Source: Phycisphaerae bacterium (GTDB lineage Bacteria > Planctomycetota > Phycisphaerae > SM23-33). Taken from it: DNA of 64,000 nucleotides. The stretch covers positions 33,872 through 97,871 of the forward strand of contig WRDM01000005.1 in the NCBI GenBank assembly GCA_009783465.1. Direction: 5' to 3'. The notes below the pieces were generated by a model, which saw nothing but the letters and a program-made list of their open reading frames with translations, had not been told where the DNA came from and ran no database searches. The position numbers were made by a program, and so were the translations under genes. Shown here in pieces: positions 43,876 through 51,825 of this stretch (position 1 is its first letter; every line of letters begins with the position of its first letter).

Positions 43876-43965
43876 TTAGGCCGTCAGATTGTCATGGCGT
43901 CGTATCGGCCGATTGAGGCACGGTGCCTCGTGAATTCGCCTTGACAGTCTGCGGCCTGACAGCCT
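43876..43965. repeat. Isolated inverted repeat with GGCCGTCAGATTGTCA arms
   Basis: TTAGGCCGTCAGATTGTCATG pairs imperfectly with CTTGACAGTCTGCGGCCTGA; seen once in the window. The rest of 43966-44076 is AT-richer leader DNA with no gene. Confidence 0.6.
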
Positions 43966-44076
43966 TTATTCATAAAATGAGTAAATCGACCAGGTTGAGT
44001 ATTTTTTATCACACATACAGCATTAATGTTCCGATACGACGACGTGACAATTAGTTGTAATGCGGCGTATACGTGC

Positions 44077-44105
44077 TTGACAAGCATGGGCGACGACCCT
44101 ATACT
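44077..44105 (+). promoter_or_regulatory. Strong sigma-70-type promoter for the DksA-like/lspA operon
   Basis: TTGACA, 17-base spacer, TATACT. Transcription would start near 44112, leaving a leader of about 83 bases before the GTG. Confidence 0.82.
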
Positions 44106-44194
44106 TCGCCGCAACGAAAAGAACGGTTGAGGTAGTTTATTGCGTATCGTATTGTTTTTACAGAACTTAGTTAAGGTTAGTTGAGGACGGTCCC

Positions 44195-45001
44195 GTGGCA
44201 AAGAAGTCCAATTCCAAGAAGAGTACCGCCCCGGCACGCAAACCTTCCGCGCCGCCGGTGGCGAAGAAGGTGAAGAAACCTGTCCGCCCTGTCGCGAAGG
44301 CGTCGGCCGCCAAAGCGGCGTCGGCGCCTGCCAAGCCGGCGGCCAAGCCGGCCCGTAAACCGATCCCCGCCAAGGCCGTGACGTCTTATATGGCGACGTT
44401 GAAGGCCAAGGCGTCCGCGGCGCATGCGTCGGCGTTGTCGGCCAACAGGCTGGCGGCGAAACCGCCGAAAAAGATCAAGTGTCCGCTCACCAAATCGGAG
44501 CTGGAAGAATTCCGCCGCGTCCTGCTGGACAAACGCCGGGCCATTCTGGGCGACATGAACAGCATTGAAGCCGACGCGCTTCGCACCAACCGTCAGGACG
44601 GCAGCGGCGACCTTTCCAACATGCCGACCCACCCCGCCGACATCGGTTCGGATAACTTCGAGCAGGAGTTCACCCTGGGCCTGCTCGACAGCGAACGCAA
44701 GCTGCTCAGCGAGATCAACGCGGCCTTGGAGCGGGTCGAGGCCGGCACGTTCGGCGTCTGCGTGGGCACCGGCGAGGCCATCGGCATGCCGAGGCTCCGC
44801 GCCAGACCCTGGGCAAAATACTGCATCGAGTACGCGAAGATGCTGGAAAAAGGCCTCGTCATTCCCGAGGAGGATCGGGCCCCCAGCGCCAGCGACGACG
44901 ACGAGGACGACGATGACGTCTCGCCGGCAGAGAACGACTCCGACGACATGGAAGAGGCCGAGGACGACGACGGATTTGGCCAGGACGACTCCGAAGACTG
45001 A
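44195..45001 (+). CDS. DksA/TraR-like protein with histone-H1-like N-terminus and degenerate zinc finger
   Basis: 268 residues. The first ~90 are Lys/Ala/Pro-rich (KPAAKPARKPIPAKA), like histone H1-type DNA-binding tails. The DksA-like part follows: LEEFRRVLLDKRRAILGDM coiled coil, DLSNMPTHPADIGSDNFEQE, ALERVEAGTFGVCVGTGEAI and ARPWAKYCIEYAKMLEKG. The C4 finger keeps only two of four Cys. The last ~40 residues are almost all Asp/Glu/Ser. Role: RNA polymerase secondary-channel regulator, possibly DNA-tethered (inference). Start GTG 44195; RBS TGAGGA. Confidence 0.8.
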   Translation: MAKKSNSKKSTAPARKPSAPPVAKKVKKPVRPVAKASAAKAASAPAKPAAKPARKPIPAKAVTSYMATLKAKASAAHASALSANRLAAKPPKKIKCPLTKSELEEFRRVLLDKRRAILGDMNSIEADALRTNRQDGSGDLSNMPTHPADIGSDNFEQEFTLGLLDSERKLLSEINAALERVEAGTFGVCVGTGEAIGMPRLRARPWAKYCIEYAKMLEKGLVIPEEDRAPSASDDDEDDDDVSPAENDSDDMEEAEDDDGFGQDDSED

Positions 45002-45017
45002 AGCGGCAGGTTTTTCG

Positions 45018-45713
45018 ATGGAACCCCAGACATCCGTTTCCCCGTCGCCCCACGGCGCCGACGACAAGACGCCCTCCACGCACATGGCGATCCGCTATTG
45101 GCCCGCGGTGACGGTGTTTTTGCTGATCACCGTCGTCGGCCTGGTGGCGGACCTGTGGAGCAAACATGCCGTTTTCGAATGGCTGTTGAGCGATCCCGCC
45201 ATCCAGGCCATGGTGGAACAGAAGCAGCTCAATGAGTTGACCACACCGGACGAAGCCGTTCGCCGATATGCGCTGCCGCTCGATCGGCAAGTGTTCGGCG
45301 AGGTTCGTTTTCGCATCTCGACAAATCCCGGCGTGGTGTTTGGCCTGCCGATGCCCCGCGCCGTGGTCGCCGTCATCAGCATCCTCACGATCGGGCTGGT
45401 GTTCCTGTTCTTCGCCGTCGGCGACCGCCGCGCGTGGTCGATGCACATCGGTCTGGCGTGCATCATGGCCGGGGCGCTGGGCAACCTCTACGACCGCCTC
45501 TTCGGCGCGGTGTTCATTCCGGGCTTTGGCGAGCCGATCACCAACCAGGTCCGCGACTTCATCGACCTCAGCGGCTACACCGTGTGGGGCCTCTCGTATG
45601 GCTACATCTTCAACATCGCCGACGTCCTGCTGGTCCTGGGCGTCATCCTGCTGATCGTCAACTGGTGGACCTTCCGCAAACACGAAAAAGCCGCCAAGGC
45701 CAAGGCGAAATAA
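45018..45713 (+). CDS. lspA: Lipoprotein signal peptidase (signal peptidase II)
   Basis: Cleaves signal peptides of prolipoproteins next to the lipid-modified Cys, in the inner membrane. 231 residues, longer than the usual 160-190: a 25-residue cytoplasmic lead, extra residues before RISTNPGVVFGLPMP and a longer loop before the last helix. Catalytic Asp regions are present: IMAGALGNLYDRLF and VRDFIDLSGY, GYIFNIADVLLVLG. Sits 16 bases after the DksA-like stop, same operon. At least three lipoprotein candidates are encoded in this window. Confidence 0.92.
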   Translation: MEPQTSVSPSPHGADDKTPSTHMAIRYWPAVTVFLLITVVGLVADLWSKHAVFEWLLSDPAIQAMVEQKQLNELTTPDEAVRRYALPLDRQVFGEVRFRISTNPGVVFGLPMPRAVVAVISILTIGLVFLFFAVGDRRAWSMHIGLACIMAGALGNLYDRLFGAVFIPGFGEPITNQVRDFIDLSGYTVWGLSYGYIFNIADVLLVLGVILLIVNWWTFRKHEKAAKAKAK

Positions 45714-45717
45714 CGGC

Positions 45718-45974
45718 GTCGCTCGTGGTGTGCGAATTTCCGTCCGAGGGAACCGTTTTCAGCCAGTAGCCAATAGCCAGTAGCCAATAGGTATGGAAGA
45801 ACGAGGGCGAAAGGCAATGAAAGCGGTGACCGTTGTACATGTGGCGACAATTTCTGATCGTGTGGCGAACGAAAAATTTCACCATACCTGATGGCTACTG
45901 GCTATTGGCTACTGGCTGAAAACGGTTCCCTCGGACGAATGGTTCGTTTACACCACGAGAATCGAAAGTCCCAG
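45718..45974. repeat. Repeat E8
   Basis: Shell TCGTGGTGTGCGAATTTCCG / GGTTCGTTTACACCACGA, TAGCCA arms, core GGTATGGAAGAACGAGGGCG to CACCATACC. It separates convergent lspA and DUF4434 genes. Confidence 0.9.
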
Positions 45975-45976
45975 CC

Positions 45977-46927
45977 TTACACTCCCTGCCATTCGCGATA
46001 GCGGTTGTACAGATTGTGCGCCGACGGCCAGATGGAATTGGGGCTCATGAAGTGGCTGAACTCGAAGGTGATGAGTTTGTCGCAGCCTGCCGTGGCGGCG
46101 GCTTCGATTTTGTAGCGTAGATTCCGCCAGTCGATGGGCAGGAAATTCAAGGGCATGCCGCGTTCGAAACTTTCGACGTTCGACCAGCATTCGATGCCGT
46201 GTTTGCGAGCCAGGCGGCGGTCGATCTCCAGGTATTCCGGCAGTTCGGTCATGGCCACGTAGCCGTCCTGGAAGGCCACCGCGTCGATGTACTGGCTGAA
46301 GCGTTGGAAGGCGGCGTCCCAGTTTCGCTCGTAGCCGGCCAGGTCGTTGAATCCACCCACGCCGGCCAGCGCGTCGGGAGCGAGCATCTCGGGATGGGGA
46401 TGCGCCGCCGCCGCGGTCACTTCCTTGAGCATCAGCGGGCTGATGAGCGTGGGCACGTTTTTGAGGGCCTTGAGGTGGAGCGCGAGTTTCTCGTAAATCA
46501 CCATCAGCCGCTCGTCGAACGCGCACGCCTCCTGCGTGATGTACCAGCCGCCGAAGGCTTCGCGATGCCCGTACCGCGCCATCACCTCGTCGGCCAACTC
46601 CATGTTGATCCGTACCTCCAGCTCCGGGTCGCTGTGCCAATAATGGTACGAATCGTACGTGCCGAAATAAAACGTCATGCCGCACCGCTGGGCCTGCGTG
46701 AGAAACAGATCGACCAGGTCGATATACGCCGGCCTCATCGCCCGGTACTTCGGCAGCACGCGGGAGTCGAACGTCATGCGGTCCCGCAGCCCCGAGCGGA
46801 TCAAAATCACCGTGTCGATGCCGATGGCCCGCATGGCGTCAAAATCCGCCGCCCACTGCGCGGGCCCCCAATTGGCCGAGGGAATGTCAAACGTAATCTC
46901 ATCCAGAAACGTGCCGGTGATTTTCAT
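45977..46927 (-). CDS. DUF4434-type TIM-barrel protein
   Basis: 316 residues: GTFLDEITFDIPSANWGPAQ at the start, then DFDAMRAIGIDTVILI, QRCGMTFYFGTYDSYHYW, YGHREAFGGWYITQEA (likely active-site Glu), AVAFQDGYVAMTELPEYLE, and ECWSNVESFERG, KLITFEFSHFMSPNS. The pattern is that of the DUF4434 glycoside-hydrolase-like family. No signal peptide, so cytoplasmic. Substrate unknown. Start at 46927 at MKITGTF; longer frames enter repeat P2. Confidence 0.8.
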   Translation of the reverse strand: MKITGTFLDEITFDIPSANWGPAQWAADFDAMRAIGIDTVILIRSGLRDRMTFDSRVLPKYRAMRPAYIDLVDLFLTQAQRCGMTFYFGTYDSYHYWHSDPELEVRINMELADEVMARYGHREAFGGWYITQEACAFDERLMVIYEKLALHLKALKNVPTLISPLMLKEVTAAAAHPHPEMLAPDALAGVGGFNDLAGYERNWDAAFQRFSQYIDAVAFQDGYVAMTELPEYLEIDRRLARKHGIECWSNVESFERGMPLNFLPIDWRNLRYKIEAAATAGCDKLITFEFSHFMSPNSIWPSAHNLYNRYREWQGV

Positions 46928-46968
46928 GGTGAGATCGTTATAGCACACGCCCGGCAAAAAAACAGCAT

Positions 46969-47595
46969 GCGCCTGTTCGACTTCGCCAAGACCGAGCGGG
47001 GTTACACGGGTGCACGTCACGTTTGCAGATGGCAAGGAGCATGGTGGTAACCGGGCGTGGAAAACAACCGGGTTTCCTCCCCGACCCCGCGCGGCAGTCG
47101 CCGGCACGCAGCCCCAACGGGGCGTCTGATGTAGCCCAGGGTGAGCGGTACGCCGCGAACCCTGGGGACCGGTGTGTTTATTTTTTCATAACCGCGGCCT
47201 GACGCTACTGGCCGAGGGCGCGCACGCGGGCCTGTACGGTATCGAACGACGCGCACAGGGGAACGTGCGCGTCGTTCGATGCCGACTTCGTGCGTCGGTG
47301 TGATATGCGGCCAGTGGCGTCAGGCACGATAAAAGACCGAAAAACACCCGAAAACCCAGGGTTCGCGAGTACGCTCACCCTGGGCTACCCAAGACGCCCC
47401 GTTGGGGCTGTGGCCCGGCGCTTCCGTGCGAGGACGGGGAGGGACATCGGTTGTTTTCCACGCCCGGCTATCACCATGTTCCTTGCTACTTACAAACGTG
47501 ACGTGCACCCGTGTAATCCCGCTCGGTCTTGGCGAAGGCGAACAGGCGCAACGCCTGTCGCCTGGATCGTTCCGCAACGCAAACAGGCGAAGCCA
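46969..47595. repeat. Repeat P2: C-type shell around P core, with an H-type fragment
   Basis: Inverted repeat spanning 46969-47549, centre near 47259. Outer arm CTTCGCCAAGACCGAGCGGG with inverse CCCGCTCGGTCTTGGCGAAG; next GGCGTGGAAAACAACCGG with inverse CCGGTTGTTTTCCACGCC; inside, the same CCCAGGGTGAGCGGTAC and GACGCNACTGGCCG steps as P1. An H-like half (AACGCAAACAGGCGAAGCC) follows to 47595. No gene. Confidence 0.9.
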
Positions 47596-47607
47596 TCGCG
47601 AAACATT

Positions 47608-48018
47608 TTACGGCATCATGTGCACCCCCAGATGGTTCCCATCGGGGTCCTCCAGGATGGCGAAGAAACCGTGCTCGCCGATGCTGGTCTTCTCCTGGAC
47701 CACCTTGCCGCCGTTTCGCATGGCCCGCTCCAGCACCGATTCAATGCTGGTAACATTGAGGTACAACAGCGTGCCCTTGTCGCACGGCACCGACGTCGGC
47801 CCTTTGGACAGACAGCCGCCCGCGCCGGGTTTGCCCCGCTCGTCCGGGAACATCAGCATTTCGTATTCGCCCATCGTGTGTGAGGTCAGCTGAATCCCAA
47901 ACGTGCGTTCATAAAACGTCCTGGCCCGTTCGATGTCCCGAGTCGGAATCTCAAACCAGCCAGCCGGGTTCGTCCCCGTCCGCAACATCCGTTCTTCCTG
48001 AACACTTGGATTGGCCAT
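47608..48018 (-). CDS. VOC (glyoxalase/bleomycin resistance fold) family protein
   Basis: 136 residues with paired beta-alpha-beta-beta-beta modules: GWFEIPTRDIERARTFYERT and LLYLNVTSIESVLERAM, ending AILEDPDGNHLGVHM. Metal-ligand positions (His/Glu in EIPTRD, Glu/His in DPDGNHLGV) are partly present. May be a metalloenzyme or binder; substrate unknown. ATG 48018 has GGAGGGA about 6 bases upstream; a GTG 6 bases earlier is in frame. The stop lies beside repeat-derived sequence. Confidence 0.82.
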   Translation of the reverse strand: MANPSVQEERMLRTGTNPAGWFEIPTRDIERARTFYERTFGIQLTSHTMGEYEMLMFPDERGKPGAGGCLSKGPTSVPCDKGTLLYLNVTSIESVLERAMRNGGKVVQEKTSIGEHGFFAILEDPDGNHLGVHMMP

Positions 48019-48108
48019 GATCACTCCCTCCGTAAAACGTGAAATCGTTCACAACACGTCCAAACCACTTCCTATATCATGCTAGGCGCGGTAAGGTCAG
48101 AGCAAACG

Positions 48109-48297
48109 CATGTACACTGGCTCGTTTTCGAGTTTAGGCGCCACTGGCCGCAGGCCCTGCCATTTTGCGTTGTAAAACGGTGTGAGCGACTGAACGCTTC
48201 GGCTGTCACAACGATCGACAACGCAAAATGGCAGGGCCTGCGGCCAGTGGCGCCTAAACTCGAATTTCGTACGAAAAAGAGGCATGTACATGCGTAC
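48109..48297. repeat. Repeat H7
   Basis: CGCATGTACACTGGCTCG at the left edge pairs with GAGGCATGTACATGCG at the right; inside, AGGCGCCACTGGCCGCAGGC and GCCATTTTGCGTTGT with exact inverses. The outer match reaches 20-30 bases beyond the H core. Confidence 0.9.
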
Positions 48298-48401
48298 ACC
48301 CGGCGAAATGACACCGCCGATATGCATATTATCGCCGAATATCTTATGCTGCCTGTTGAGGTTGCCGATATTTCCCATACCCATTTGTATAGGAGTAGCG
48401 T

Positions 48402-48938
48402 ATGGAAAATGTGTTCATGAATCCGAGTGGCCACAGCCGATTTTGTTGGGAAAATCTTGGCGACATCAAGGCAGGCCGAGGCGACCTGGGCGAGGAGATG
48501 CCCGTGCTGGTGTATCGGCTGATGCAGTTCACCATGCTCGACGTGCTCGCCCGCGAGTTCGGGCAGGACAAGGCGAACGATATCATCCGGGCGGCCGGTC
48601 ATTTGGCCGGGATGGAGTTCGCGAAAAACACGCAGGACTTGACCGCGGGCTTCGACGCCTTCGTGGCGAATTTGCAGCAAACCCTTCAGCAGCTTAAGGT
48701 CGGCATTCTTCGCATGGAAGCGTTCCATCCCGAGACGGGCGAAATCGTCCTGACGGTCGGGCAGGATCTCGACTGTAGCGGGCTGCCGATCACGAACGAA
48801 ACCGTGTGCGATTACGACGAAGGCTTCATCGCCGGCATCCTGGAAGCCTACACCGGCAAGGCCTACCAGGTTCGCGAGATCGACTGCTGGGCCAGCGGCG
48901 ACCGGGTCTGCCGATTCCGCGGCGCGGTGGCGACGTAG
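48402..48938 (+). CDS. V4R-domain protein, probable small-molecule sensor
   Basis: 178 residues. N-terminal MPVLVYRLMQFTMLDVLARE and the C-terminal V4R signature EAYTGKAYQVREIDCWASGD, ending RVCRF with the conserved cysteines that bind metal in related proteins. V4R domains bind hydrocarbons, haem or small ligands and often sit beside signalling genes; here a hybrid kinase gene follows. RBS TAGGAG 5 bases before the ATG. Confidence 0.83.
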   Translation: MENVFMNPSGHSRFCWENLGDIKAGRGDLGEEMPVLVYRLMQFTMLDVLAREFGQDKANDIIRAAGHLAGMEFAKNTQDLTAGFDAFVANLQQTLQQLKVGILRMEAFHPETGEIVLTVGQDLDCSGLPITNETVCDYDEGFIAGILEAYTGKAYQVREIDCWASGDRVCRFRGAVAT

Positions 48939-48981
48939 AGATTCGGATTTTCGAAACGTATGGGTGAAAACGAACCGTAAA

Positions 48982-49080
48982 TCGAGGGAATCGTTTTCGT
49001 TAACTGGTTGACTCGTTAATGGGTTAACTGGTGGGCTGACGAATCCACCAGTTAACCAGTTAACGAACTGGTTCCCTTGA
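48982..49080. repeat. Repeat V2
   Basis: ATCGAGGGAATCGTTTTCGT shell, GTTAACTGGTTGACTCG arms, centre near 49035, closing CGAACTGGTTCCCTTGAACG. The shell equals that of E and V3 elements. Confidence 0.85.
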
Positions 49081-49124
49081 ACGTGCGATACGATTTTACT
49101 GTTGAGCAAGCGAAAGTCCTGGCG

Positions 49125-51149
49125 ATGATGGAGCAAGAGAAACATCCGATGGCAGCGACGGCCGACATGCAGCCGGTCGCGGATGCTCTTTTTGCCTACT
49201 TGCGGGATGCGATTTACAGTCCGGCCAAGGCGTCGCTGAACGTGGACGAGTTGCCGGAGGCGTTTCGGACGTTCGGCAAAGGGCTGGCGTTTTTTGCTCA
49301 CATGGTGACGGAGGCCAAGTCGCTGGCCCGCGAGTTGGCGGAGGGCAATCTGCACTGCGGGCTGCCGCCGCCGGGCAACGAGGTGGCGGCGCCGCTGAAA
49401 AAACTGCACGCCTCTCTCAAGCATCTCACCTGGCAGTCGCAGCAGGTGGCCAAGGGCGATTACCAGCAGCGCGTCGCGTTCATGGGCGACTTTTCGGACG
49501 CGTTCAATCATATGATCGAGCAGCTTGCCGAGCGGCAGCAGATTATCCTTGGCGAGAAGTCAAAGCTGGAACTGTACGTGAATCGGCTGCTGGCCAATTG
49601 TCCCGATCCGATTCTGATGTTCGATTCGTCCGGCTGTTTGGGATACGCCAGCGATTCCTACCTCGCGCGTCGCGGGGTCGCGAGCATCGACACGCTTCTT
49701 GGCCAAACGGCGAACGAGCTGTTTTCGCCCGTTGTTTCCGGTGAATTCTTGTTGCGTTTGGAGCAGGCGTTCGCGGAGGTTGTGCGGGAGAAGTGCACGA
49801 TCGAGCTGGAGCAGGACATTGATTTTTCCGGCAGCGGCGCGTTGCGGACGTACCAGATTCAGGTGACGGCCATGCTGGAGACCGACGGCGGCGTCGGCGG
49901 GGTCATGGTGCTGCTGCACGACACGACGGAGATCGAGCGTGCCCGGCGCGAGGCGGAGCGGGCTCGCGAACTGGCCGAGCAGGCCTCCCGCGCCAAGTCC
50001 GAATTCCTGGCCCGCATGAGCCACGAAATGCGAACGCCGATGAACGCGATCATCGGCATGACGTATTTGTACGGCACGTCGCACGACGAATGCCGCCACG
50101 ACGCGTGCATCAAGAAGATCGACGAAGCCTCCAAGCACCTGTTGGGCGTCATCAACGACATTCTGGATATGTCCAAGATCGAGGCGGACAATCTGGAGCT
50201 GTCGGAGTCCGTCTTTGATTTCGCGGCCATGATCGAGCAGGCTGCCGGCGTGATCTTGTTCCAGGTGGACGAACGCAAGCAGCAATTTTTCAGTCTGATC
50301 GACCCGGCCATTCCCGCCGAGATCGTCGCCGACCGCCAGCGGCTGATGCAGGTGCTGACGAATCTGTTGTCCAACGCGGTGAAGTTCACGCCGGACGAAG
50401 GCGAGATCGCCCTGGTGGTCGAAAAGGCGCACGACGAGGGCGACTCCTGCGTGATTCGTTTTACGGTCAAGGACACGGGCATCGGCATTTCGCCGGACCA
50501 GCAGGCGCGTGTGTTCCAGTCGTTCGAGCAGGCCGACGGCGGCGTGGCGAGGCAGTACGGCGGCACAGGACTTGGGTTGCCCATTTCCAAACGCATTGTC
50601 GAGATGATGGGCGGCCGGATTTGGGTCGAGTCCGAAGCGGACAAGGGGGCGTCGTTCCTCGTCGAAGTGCCGGTGAAAACCGTCGAGCCAACCCCCGAGG
50701 CGACGGGCGATCCCGAGGCCGCGACGGAGGAAGTCAGCGCGTCAGACGCAACGGCCGAGGGCCTGTTCGCCGGGCGGCGACTGCTGTTGGCCGACGATGT
50801 CGAGATCAACCGGGAGATCGTCCTGTGTATGCTCGAGCCAACCGGCATCGCGATCGACATGGCCGAGGACGGCGCCGAGGCCCTGGCGAAATTCCAGGCC
50901 TCGCCCGATGCCTACGACCTGATCTTCATGGACATCAACATGCCCACCATGGACGGCTACGAAGCCACGCGGCAAATCCGCGCGTCGGCCTCGTCGGAGG
51001 CGGCGACAATCCCCATCATCGCGATGACCGCCAACGCGTTCCGCGAAGACGTCGACAAGTGCCTCGCCAGCGGCATGAACGCTCACCTCGCCAAACCCGT
51101 GGACTTCGACGCCGTGATCGGGACACTGAAGACGTATCTGCGCCGATAG
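49125..51149 (+). CDS. Hybrid sensor histidine kinase with C-terminal receiver domain
   Basis: 674 residues from ATG 49125. Order: helical N-terminus (no membrane helix), a HAMP-like linker ending QQVAKGDYQQRVAFMGDF, PAS domain (150-278), dimerisation helix with phospho-acceptor His near 299 in FLARMSHEMRTPMNAIIG, ATPase with N box LTNLLSNAVKF, DTGIGI and GGTGLGLPISKR, then a receiver near 548-670 with phospho-Asp in FMDINMPTMDGYEATRQIR. Soluble phosphorelay kinase, probably reading the V4R protein's signal. Start uncertain: in-frame TTG 49077 and GTG 49083 lie in the repeat edge. Confidence 0.87.
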   Translation: MMEQEKHPMAATADMQPVADALFAYLRDAIYSPAKASLNVDELPEAFRTFGKGLAFFAHMVTEAKSLARELAEGNLHCGLPPPGNEVAAPLKKLHASLKHLTWQSQQVAKGDYQQRVAFMGDFSDAFNHMIEQLAERQQIILGEKSKLELYVNRLLANCPDPILMFDSSGCLGYASDSYLARRGVASIDTLLGQTANELFSPVVSGEFLLRLEQAFAEVVREKCTIELEQDIDFSGSGALRTYQIQVTAMLETDGGVGGVMVLLHDTTEIERARREAERARELAEQASRAKSEFLARMSHEMRTPMNAIIGMTYLYGTSHDECRHDACIKKIDEASKHLLGVINDILDMSKIEADNLELSESVFDFAAMIEQAAGVILFQVDERKQQFFSLIDPAIPAEIVADRQRLMQVLTNLLSNAVKFTPDEGEIALVVEKAHDEGDSCVIRFTVKDTGIGISPDQQARVFQSFEQADGGVARQYGGTGLGLPISKRIVEMMGGRIWVESEADKGASFLVEVPVKTVEPTPEATGDPEAATEEVSASDATAEGLFAGRRLLLADDVEINREIVLCMLEPTGIAIDMAEDGAEALAKFQASPDAYDLIFMDINMPTMDGYEATRQIRASASSEAATIPIIAMTANAFREDVDKCLASGMNAHLAKPVDFDAVIGTLKTYLRR

Positions 51150-51151
51150 TT

Positions 51152-51577
51152 CTATTTCACCTGGATCCATCCGTCGTCGTCGGTGGGGCGAACGGGCTGG
51201 CGGAGGGGGCTGTCCATGTTGCGTTGGAGGTAGATCCGCACGTATTCGCGGGTGTCTTCGCTGGATTCGAACGCTTCCATGCCCGTCAGCGGCGCGAAGC
51301 CTCGCGGGAAGTCCGAGGGCAGTTGTGTGGCGTGGCAGCGGAGGGTTCGTTCGCGGTTGGTGACGTTGACGAACTGTTCCGACGGCGTGCCGCTGCGGAG
51401 TTTGAGCACGTGATAATCGCCCTCGCGTCCGGCGTAGACGGCCCCGCCTGGCGAGACCGGCGCGCCGCGTTCGGCGCCCGCGCGATACGCGTAGAGAAAG
51501 TCATCCGGCGCGACGGCCTTATCGCACCCAGCCAGCAACCAACCCAACATCATCAACGGCAGCCATACGGTTTTCAT
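51152..51577 (-). CDS. Small lipoprotein of unknown function
   Basis: 141 residues. Lipobox MLGWLLAGC at the end of a short signal peptide. The rest has YAYRAGAERGAPVSPGGAVY, then NRERTLRCHATQLPSDFPRG and ends with DDDGWIQVK. No family recognised. Convergent with the kinase gene (two bases apart). The start region AAAACC holds no strong RBS. Confidence 0.65.
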   Translation of the reverse strand: MKTVWLPLMMLGWLLAGCDKAVAPDDFLYAYRAGAERGAPVSPGGAVYAGREGDYHVLKLRSGTPSEQFVNVTNRERTLRCHATQLPSDFPRGFAPLTGMEAFESSEDTREYVRIYLQRNMDSPLRQPVRPTDDDGWIQVK

Positions 51578-51671
51578 ACGGGCATGATACACCACGCGGC
51601 AGGCGGACGCAAATGACTCCGGGACGATCGCAGGGAAACGCATTCACGCACGCATGGGTGAAATCGTACCG

Positions 51672-51783
51672 TTTGTCCGAGGGGGACATTTTCGTTAATT
51701 CGTTGACTCGTTAACTCGAGAAATTCCACCAGTCAACGAGTTAACGAGTCAACGAGTCAACGAAAACGTTCCCTCGAACTGGT
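51672..51783. repeat. Repeat V3
   Basis: GTCCGAGGGGGACATTTTCG / CGAAAACGTTCCCTCGAAC shell; inner TTAACTCGAG, GTTGACTCGTTAACTC. Same core theme as V2 but fully TTAAC/GAGT. Confidence 0.83.
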
Positions 51784-51825
51784 CGTGTGATTTCACCGTC
51801 AAGCCACGCGAATGTATCTGCCCAT

